Source: Lathyrus oleraceus (lineage: Eukaryota > Streptophyta > Magnoliopsida > Fabales > Fabaceae). Taken from it: a stretch of DNA of 64,000 nt. Location of the stretch: NCBI RefSeq assembly GCF_024323335.1, contig NC_066581.1:445185816-445249815 (forward strand), written 5' to 3'. The notes under the pieces are model-generated. The model did not search any database and was not told where the DNA came from. It saw nothing but the letters and a program-made list of their open reading frames with translations. Of this stretch, positions 57,801 through 64,000 are shown piece by piece (positions within the stretch are counted from its first letter, which is position 1; the number at the start of each line of letters is the position of its first letter). A program made the position numbers and the translations under genes.

Positions 57801-60800
57801 TTAAAACAGATGAGAAATGGATGAGATTAACACCAATGCAAAGCTCAAGATGTCTAGTTATCACATATGAAGTTTCATGATCATACAATATGGTATGAGA
57901 ATTTCCCAAATGATTTGGCAACATGTAGCACAAAAAGTCAACCATGGACTAGGCAGGGAAGAAAATTCACAATCAAATGGAAAACAGCACAATCAATTCC
58001 AAGAAAAATCACACATGAACTAGACATATAAAGGATGGATCATGCAAAATTTGGGGTCATTTGGATGCAAGGAAGCATGTTAACAAAAATTGGGAAAATG
58101 CACATCATTCATGTAACACCAAATGTAACACTTAACTTCAGAAAATCATATCTCTCAATCCACAAATGATAAATGCACAAACTTTATATCAAAATGAAGG
58201 TGAGCATGTCTAGTTTTACCACAAAAAATTTCAAGACCAAAGGATGCAACATGAGTATTTCACAAAAGAAATGGCAAGAGGTATCAATTTTTGTCACATT
58301 TCACAAACCCTAGAGCCAATTAATATCCAATGATCAGGAAAAATATTAAAAATCATGATAAAATTCTAGACATCCAACAGATCACAATGCAAAAAATCCC
58401 ATAATTTTTGGAGTTGAAATGAATTAAAAATGGATTTTGGAAGTTGAGACATAATTAGAACAAAACATGAACAAAAGCATGGCATGGCAAGTCAACTAAG
58501 TTGACCGAGTGGCACTCTTGTAAATACGCGCCTCATTAATCAAAACGCAGAGTTTTGGCAAATGCAATGAAATGTTTTGATTGGCCACTAGCCAATGGAA
58601 CAGTACAGCCTGCGAAAATTCCAACAACAACAGCCAAATGTATTCATGCTTCTAGGCAGGGTTTCATGTTCATGCGACCTAGGGTTTTGGCTGTAACAAA
58701 GTGCATTCATCCTCATGTAATCACCATAAACAACATCAAATAAACAGCACGGCATCATAGCAAACAGCATCATGCAACATTAGGCAACAGGGAAACAAGC
58801 ATGATTCAAAGGAGACCTGGAAAATGTCCTAGGGTTTAAGCTACAGGGTTTAGCAGCATGGCAACTCATGTAACTAGGGTTTCTAACAGCAATCAACATG
58901 CATCTTCATCATTCATCATTCAATCATCAAAACATGAACAATAACATCAACAAATAAGCGTGGCCATGTAACATCATCATTAAGCAACATCAGCCAATAG
59001 CAAAACAAACATCATCATGGGAAAATTCTGGAAATGCTAGGGTTTTAGCTACAGGGTTTATGCAACAACAATCATGCATTCATCAGTTTCAAACATTCGT
59101 GCATAAAACATGAATAACAAAACGCATCCAGCATCACCAACCAAACCAGGCCTATGAAACACTATCATCACATAACATCAGCTAACAACAAAACAAACAA
59201 CTAATCGAGTAAATTTCTGGGCAGGTATGAAGTTTATGAACAGGGTATCAACTTCATCATCATCATGAACTCAAAATTAAATCACCCAGAAATCCAAATT
59301 AAACAATGCAATACACTCAGTAAACATTGTACATTAAGAATCAAAGCATGGTTTCCCTTAAAACACTATATCCATCATGAATCGAAGGCAAATGCATTCA
59401 TACATCAAATTTCAAATCAGAAAATCTTCCAGCATACTCAACCATTTTCAACAATCTAAGGCTTAAAACAACCATCAAAGAAGGACCTACATGACATATG
59501 GCATGATTTGGACAAACAAGGAAGTTGAAAAACTTACTTGAATTGAAGAACTCGATGGTACAGTGTCGTTTTGGTGGTTTTAAGCTGAAATAGAAGGAGA
59601 TAATGCTTGGTAATGAAGGATCCTTGAGGTTGTTTGGCTCAATCTTGCTTGGAATTCTTCAAAGCTCTAACTGCCATTTCATGTCCATGAAGAAAACAGA
59701 ACAATAGGATGGTTGTGCTGGTGATGAATAATGCTTGAAATGAGCTTACAATGTCGGTTGGATGAAGAAATAATGGGGGAATGCTCGGGTTCTTTGAAGG
59801 GTTTGGCAGAAAAATCTCAAAATGCCAAAATGCAAGAATGAGAGAGTGAGTGCTTTTGGTCTGTGGAGGCTGCGATTCCAGGGTTGCAAATGGCAGAAAA
59901 ATGACTTTATATTATCTGTTTAAGGTCCTCTAATCAAATGGTAATCTTGCTTAGCTTAATGAAACCAAATTGCCAATTGCTAAGTTTGTGCATAAGTGAG
60001 TATGGAGGGTGTAAGCTGCACGAGCTGGGCCTTGAAATAGGCTGCAAAGGACCATTGCAAATGCTGTTTTTGGTCTGCTCCTGAATTGCTACATTGCCTT
60101 GCTTATTTCAAACCATTTTGCCATATTTGCACTTTTGCACCTTGGTCCAAAATGGTGGTATGATGATGGAATGAGCATGAATTTAAGCTTGAGGCAAGTT
60201 TCAAATACCATTTAGAATGAATCCCCATTGGCCAATTGTGTAAAAAGTGTTTGAATCAAAAAGTCAAAGTTTGGTCAAACTTGATTTTTAAATGGAAAAG
60301 GTCAAAAAATGCCATTTTGATTGGCAAGGTTTTGGAGGGTGAAATTTATATTTTTGGAAAGAGGAGGAAAAATGTGGTTTGTAGGAAAAAACCCCACCAA
60401 ATTTGGCCTTATGGTTTGAGAGATATGCCCCTTTGAAGTTCACAAATTTTTGAAATTGAATTGATCATATCTTGACAACCATACATGGGATTTGAGAGTT
60501 CTTGGACTTTTTGAAAATGGGAGAACAAGATCTTCAACTTTAATGTTAGGCAAAAATTCATTTGAAGCTTGTATCATGATGCAAGTTGAGGATCAAGAAG
60601 TTTCCATTTTTGGCAGTTAAAATTACAGGTCCAGTTTCTATTTTTGGAAATTTTCTGATTGGCTTCAAATTCTTCAATGATGTTGATTACCATGATACAT
60701 GAGGCCTATTAGGACATGAATAAGCTCTCTCAAACCATTTCCATCCATCAAAACCAAAGAATCAATCACAGTTGACCAACTTTGACTTTTCTAGGGTTTT

Positions 60801-61260
60801 GGACTGACTGTGCACTTCTGATGAATTCCAAACCCTAATTCCTTGAGAACTTGACTTCAAATGATGTCCCAAGTTGTATGAACTCTTGATTATTGACCAT
60901 GGTGCCCAAATTCCACAAGAATGGCAACCATCCACTGCTTTGACTGACTGTTGACTGTCTAGGGTTTCTGATTGTCTGTGTATGAACTGATGACCTTTGA
61001 GCCTTCAACCCTTGACTTGAACACTTCAAATGGACCTCCAAGTCATGTGAACTTGTTGGACAAACCCTAAGGCTTTGATTCCTTGAGAAACACCCTTGCT
61101 TGATTGGTGGATTGATCTCCTGATCAGTTTGACCTAATTCTTGGTTTGCTTGCTCTTGAGGCAACTGGGGACAATGCAATGCTATGCAATGTATCATGAT
61201 ATGCTATGACCTAATATGAGAATGTATGTACAATGATAGGTGCAAATTTGAGGTGCTACA
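54888..61260 (-). repeat. 5' LTR of element A (6,373 bp)
   Basis: Copy of 35817-42189 shifted by 19,071 with two noticed substitutions and no indel. RNA module at 55231-55289, AGTA hairpin at 55107-55122, tandem field at 55861-56521. Transcription should start inside this copy; I could not point to a convincing TATA box or start. Confidence 0.95.
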
Positions 61261-61265
61261 GTATG
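61261..61265. repeat. Target-site duplication GTATG, right copy (element A)
   Basis: Matches 35812-35816. Confidence 0.95.
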
Positions 61266-61727
61266 TAGCTGAACAGATGGACAACTAGTATTAAAGGAGA
61301 TGTGCTTGTTGTAAAACAGAATGCTGTTCTATTTATAGATGTCACAGAGGTGATGTCTGATGTGGTGCACAGGTGTTGATTTTGAAGCAGATGTCAGAAT
61401 GAAATTCTGATTGTTACAGGTGATGTGGTTACAGGTGTTGTTATCATCAAAGGAGATGTATGTGATGCACAGATTTAGGGGGAGAAGTAGTACCCTTGTG
61501 CATTTGTGTGTCTTACTAGTTGCATATATAACTAGTAATTCTGTTTGTGTTGCACAAATTTAGGGGGAGGAGAAGTACCCTCGTGCATGTGTGTATTACT
61601 AGTAGCTATAACTAGTAATTGTATTTGCTTTTGCTGTTGTTTAAACTGCTGTTTAACTGCTGATAGTTTCCTTGTGAATAAAAAGGATAGATATATGTTT
61701 TAGCCAAAATTTGCCAAAGGGGGAGTT
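61266..61727 (+). other. Element D 3' untranslated region, rest, with polypurine tract
   Basis: This stretch contains two diverged tandem units of about 85 bp, each with ACA.ATTTAGGGGGAG..GAAGTA and ACTAGTAATT (about 61468-61550, 61552-61622). The purine tract AAAGGGGGAG at 61716-61725, two bases before the LTR, is the plus-strand primer. Confidence 0.8.
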
Positions 61728-62951
61728 TGTTGGTTCTAAGTGTTGACAGCAATTTTGGTAAAACAAAGAGTGTTCACAAGATGTTGTGTGTGATGCCTTA
61801 ACATAAGATAGCCTATGTACCTGCTGGAGTTTAAATGGAAAACATAATTATGCAGGATTGTTTCAGAATGTCATACACCATGACATGGCATCTGATATTG
61901 TGTACCTGCTGAAGTTCAAATGGAAAACATGATCATGCAAGATTGTTTCAAGATGTCATACACAATGTCATGGCATCTGATATGGTTGTACATGCTAGAA
62001 ATTATAAAAGGAATTATGGAATTATGCAGGATTGTTCCAGGATGTCAGACCCGATGTCATGACATCCTGTACACAGAACATTCAGTATGAATGTCTGGTG
62101 TTTTTGTGATTGCACAATTAATGGCAATCTATGTATGATTGAAGATATGATTTGCAGGCGCATTCAATCATGGATTACAACCTGATTTACTTATTTTCCA
62201 AAGAGATCTAACCAGTTGTCATGAGAAGATTTAATTGGAAAATAGATTTAGGGTTTTCAAGATGTCCAAGCCCAGCTGAAAGCTTCTATAAAAAGGGACT
62301 TTGAAAACCTAATTGAACACACAACCAATATTGAGCGAAATATAGAGAGGGAGCTAGGGTATGTGGCTTGTTTAGTTGTAAGACTTGTAAGCCATTCAAG
62401 TCATCCGTTGATGATTGAATTGGTCTGATTTATGGTTGTAATTTGTCACTCTAAGGCTGTTAAGCAAGAGTGTGTGTCTACTTGATCAAAGCTGTTAAGC
62501 AAGATCAAGTGTGTGTCTTCTTGATCAAAGATGTGAAGCAAGATCAAGAGTGTGTCTTCTTGATTGAAACTGTGAAGTAAAATCAAGAGTGTGTTATTGA
62601 AAAGTGTTTTCTTTTCTCAAGGGGTTGTTGTTTAAGATCACAGGTATGATTGTAGGGAAGTGAGTGGGTTCTCATATCTAAGAGTGCTTAGGTAGGAATT
62701 GCACGGGTAGAGATTACGTGAGAAAGACTGTAACTTGTTGAAGTGTACGGAGAGTCTTTGAACTATTTCTATTTTAGTGAATTTCCTTCCTGGCTTGGTA
62801 GCCCCCAGATGTAGGTGAGTTGGACCGAACTGGGTTAACAATTGCTTGTGTCTCTTGCATTACTATTCTCTATCTGTATTCTGTTTGCATTACTCAGATA
62901 TTAGTGTCGTGAAATTACCTTTGATATCTCATATCTAATACCAGAATTTCA
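61728..62951 (+). repeat. 3' LTR of element D
   Basis: Copy of 29301-30523 with about 3-4 percent differences by eye; same internal tandem units. Followed by the ACATT duplication. Confidence 0.92.
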
Positions 62952-62956
62952 ACATT
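62952..62956. repeat. Target-site duplication ACATT, right copy (element D)
   Basis: Matches 29296-29300. Confidence 0.9.
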
Positions 62957-63076
62957 CATTCTAAATTTGCACAAAAATTTGTCACAAATAAATATAAACA
63001 TACAATACAACAGAGGTAAAAAGTAGGCTAAACCCACTAGGAAATATTACCCTCCTCAGCAGAGTCGCCACTTTTC
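62957..63076 (-). other. Element B leader start and primer-binding site
   Basis: The primer site is 63053-63070 (sense TGGCGACTCTGCTGAGGA, one change from A and C), 6 nt from the LTR as in A. The rest joins the leader at 29300 across element D. Confidence 0.85.
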
Positions 63077-64000
63077 TGTAGCGGGGTATTCGTTACCTTT
63101 AGATTTATTGACTAAATCAAAAGTAAATCACACAATTCGAGTCGCCACCGCACTTCTATTTATCCAAAGGAAAGGTTAGAAAGCGAACAAAAACCGAGAA
63201 GTTTTATCAAATCAAAAACTAATAAAAATGTCAGAGATCTGGGTAAGGGGGCTGGTTATGCAATGGGAAGGTTTTAAGCACCCAAAACATCCTTAGTACT
63301 TTAATGGAGCCCTTTTTACAAATATTGTATGGTAGGTTGGTATTTGTGAAAATATTTATGGAAACATGATTGGGCAGATGAGAAAAGAATATACAAGTTA
63401 TTTACAATTTTGTGTTTGAATGGATAAACCCATTGCCTACGTACCATCTTAAAAAGGTAGGATCCAAAACCTCATAGTTCGGGGTAAAAATCTCAAAAAT
63501 GAATTGGTGAATTGATTGGTGAAAAGCCTTAAGGTCTTTTGTTATCAAAGGGAGAAAACACAACCTAAAACCACAAATCCACCATGTGAGGAGAGCTTCA
63601 ACATACTAGTGAGGGATCCACCCTATAATAAGTATGGAAGACTTATAGTCCAATCACTAAGGATACAAGTGAGGATTACATCAACCTCTATGATAACTCA
63701 AACCTAATAGCTAATGTTTATGAAAAGCTTTGGCAAAAGTGGCCATTGGAACCACAAAAACAATTGAGTGAGTTGTATTTACAAATGAGAAGTATTCACG
63801 AAATAAAGTCAGAGTTGACTTAAGATTCAATTCAAAATAAGTGTTATGAAAAGAGTTTGAAAAATCAAAGGCATAGTGCCTATGTTTCTAATTTTGAAAG
63901 CAATGTTAATGTTTTCACAAAAATTTTGGCTTGGGTTAGAGTGGAGAGAAGAAGAGAAGGGCTAGATCCTAAACATGCAAAGATGAAGGAAGAGAAATAA
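63077..64000 (-). repeat. 5' LTR of element B, end part only
   Basis: Begins (on +) TGTAGCGGGG and matches 768-1690 with about 3-4 percent substitutions and two short indels. RNA module at 63419-63477 with CATAG for CGTAG (a G-T pair on the sense strand). The AGTA hairpin (63291-63306) has lost part of one arm. Continues beyond the window. Confidence 0.9.

Larger units (their letters stand above)
35817..61260 (-). mobile_element. Element A: complete, very young Ogre with intact ORFs
   Basis: A is 25,444 bp and runs right to left. Order: 5' LTR 54888-61260, primer site 54864-54881, leader, ORF1 52424-53872, gag-pro 48777-52124, spacer/intron, pol 45049-48519, 3' UTR 42190-45048, 3' LTR 35817-42189. 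Perfect GTATG duplications flank it inside element D. LTR copies are offset by exactly 19,071 bp without indel. I noticed two substitutions (36664 G / 55735 A; 36734 C / 55805 T) in 6,373 bp. All three large frames are open with catalytic residues in place. Length and layout are those of a full Ogre. Confidence 0.96.
29301..62951 (+). mobile_element. Element D: SIRE/Maximus-type Ty1/copia element, INT-RT deleted, hosting element A
   Basis: Two about 1.22-kb LTRs (29301-30523, 61728-62951) flank an internal part that is cut by element A at 35816/61261. Without A and one duplication, D is about 8.2 kb. It has a copia primer site, gag with CCHC finger, protease, an RNase H tail and a downstream envelope-like ORF, the SIRE/Maximus layout. 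Most of integrase and reverse transcriptase is absent. LTRs differ at roughly 3-4 percent by eye, so D is clearly older than A. It sits in the leader of B. Confidence 0.92.
768..64000 (-). mobile_element. Element B: Ogre (Ty3/gypsy, Tat lineage), 3' LTR at left, runs past right edge
   Basis: The element runs right to left. Its 5' LTR starts at 63077 and leaves the window. Next come a primer site at 63053-63070, leader, ORF1, gag-pro, pol, 3' UTR and a complete 3' LTR (768-5668). It is split by element C (14097-24365) and element D (29301-62951). Without these its internal part is about 13.5 kb and the whole about 23 kb, normal for Ogre. All coding parts have stops. The 924 bases of 5' LTR seen here differ from the 3' LTR at a few percent of sites by eye. 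It interrupts ORF1 of element E. The expected 5-bp duplication (near 763-767) cannot be confirmed because the other copy is off the window. Confidence 0.9.

Overview
The window is repetitive plant DNA with no host gene that I can recognise. It is a stack of nested LTR retrotransposons. Very large Ty3/gypsy Tat/Ogre elements (LTRs of 4.9-6.4 kb, an extra ORF1 before gag, a primer site matching a tRNA-Arg-like 3' end, split gag-pro and pol) plus a SIRE/Maximus-type Ty1/copia element point to a legume, most likely tribe Fabeae (pea, vetch, faba bean, lentil relatives). That taxonomic call is inference.

Layout, oldest to youngest. Element E (Ogre, + strand) is seen only as a decayed ORF1 piece at 1-767. 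Element B (Ogre, - strand) interrupts it: 3' LTR 768-5668, 3' UTR 5669-9462, pol pseudogene 9463-12921, gag-pro pseudogene 13309-14096 plus 24366-26839, ORF1 pseudogene 27100-28551, leader to 29300 and again 62957-63076, and 5' LTR from 63077 past the window end. Two elements sit inside B. Element C (Ogre, + strand, 14097-24365, duplication ATATG) has a full 5' LTR and intact ORF1, then a gag cut at 23282 and joined to a 3' LTR remnant through a short inverted segment. Element D (SIRE-like copia, + strand, 29301-62951, duplication ACATT) keeps gag, protease, RNase H tail and an envelope-like ORF but lacks most of integrase and RT. Element A (Ogre, - strand, 35817-61260, 25,444 bp, duplication GTATG) lies inside D. 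Its two 6,373-bp LTRs differ at only two positions I noticed, and its ORF1 (482 aa), gag-pro (1115 aa) and pol (1156 aa) are open, so it is very young and possibly still competent.

In A, ORF1 is an accessory protein of unknown role. Gag packages RNA, the aspartic protease cuts the polyproteins, RT with two RNase H domains makes cDNA, and a DD35E integrase inserts it. B and C are defective, and D could move only with help.

The least explained signal is in the non-coding parts. Ogre 3' UTRs (A and B) carry arrays of small hairpins whose loops are nearly constant while the stems change on both sides together. Three such classes are described. The distal LTR region of A, B and C carries a multi-helix module with similar compensatory changes, in four tandem copies in C. 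The 3' UTRs also repeat a 12-13 nt motif complementary to the element's own primer-binding site. In addition, A looks like a one-crossover recombinant: its U5 side and ORF1 resemble B, while its gag and U3 side resemble C.
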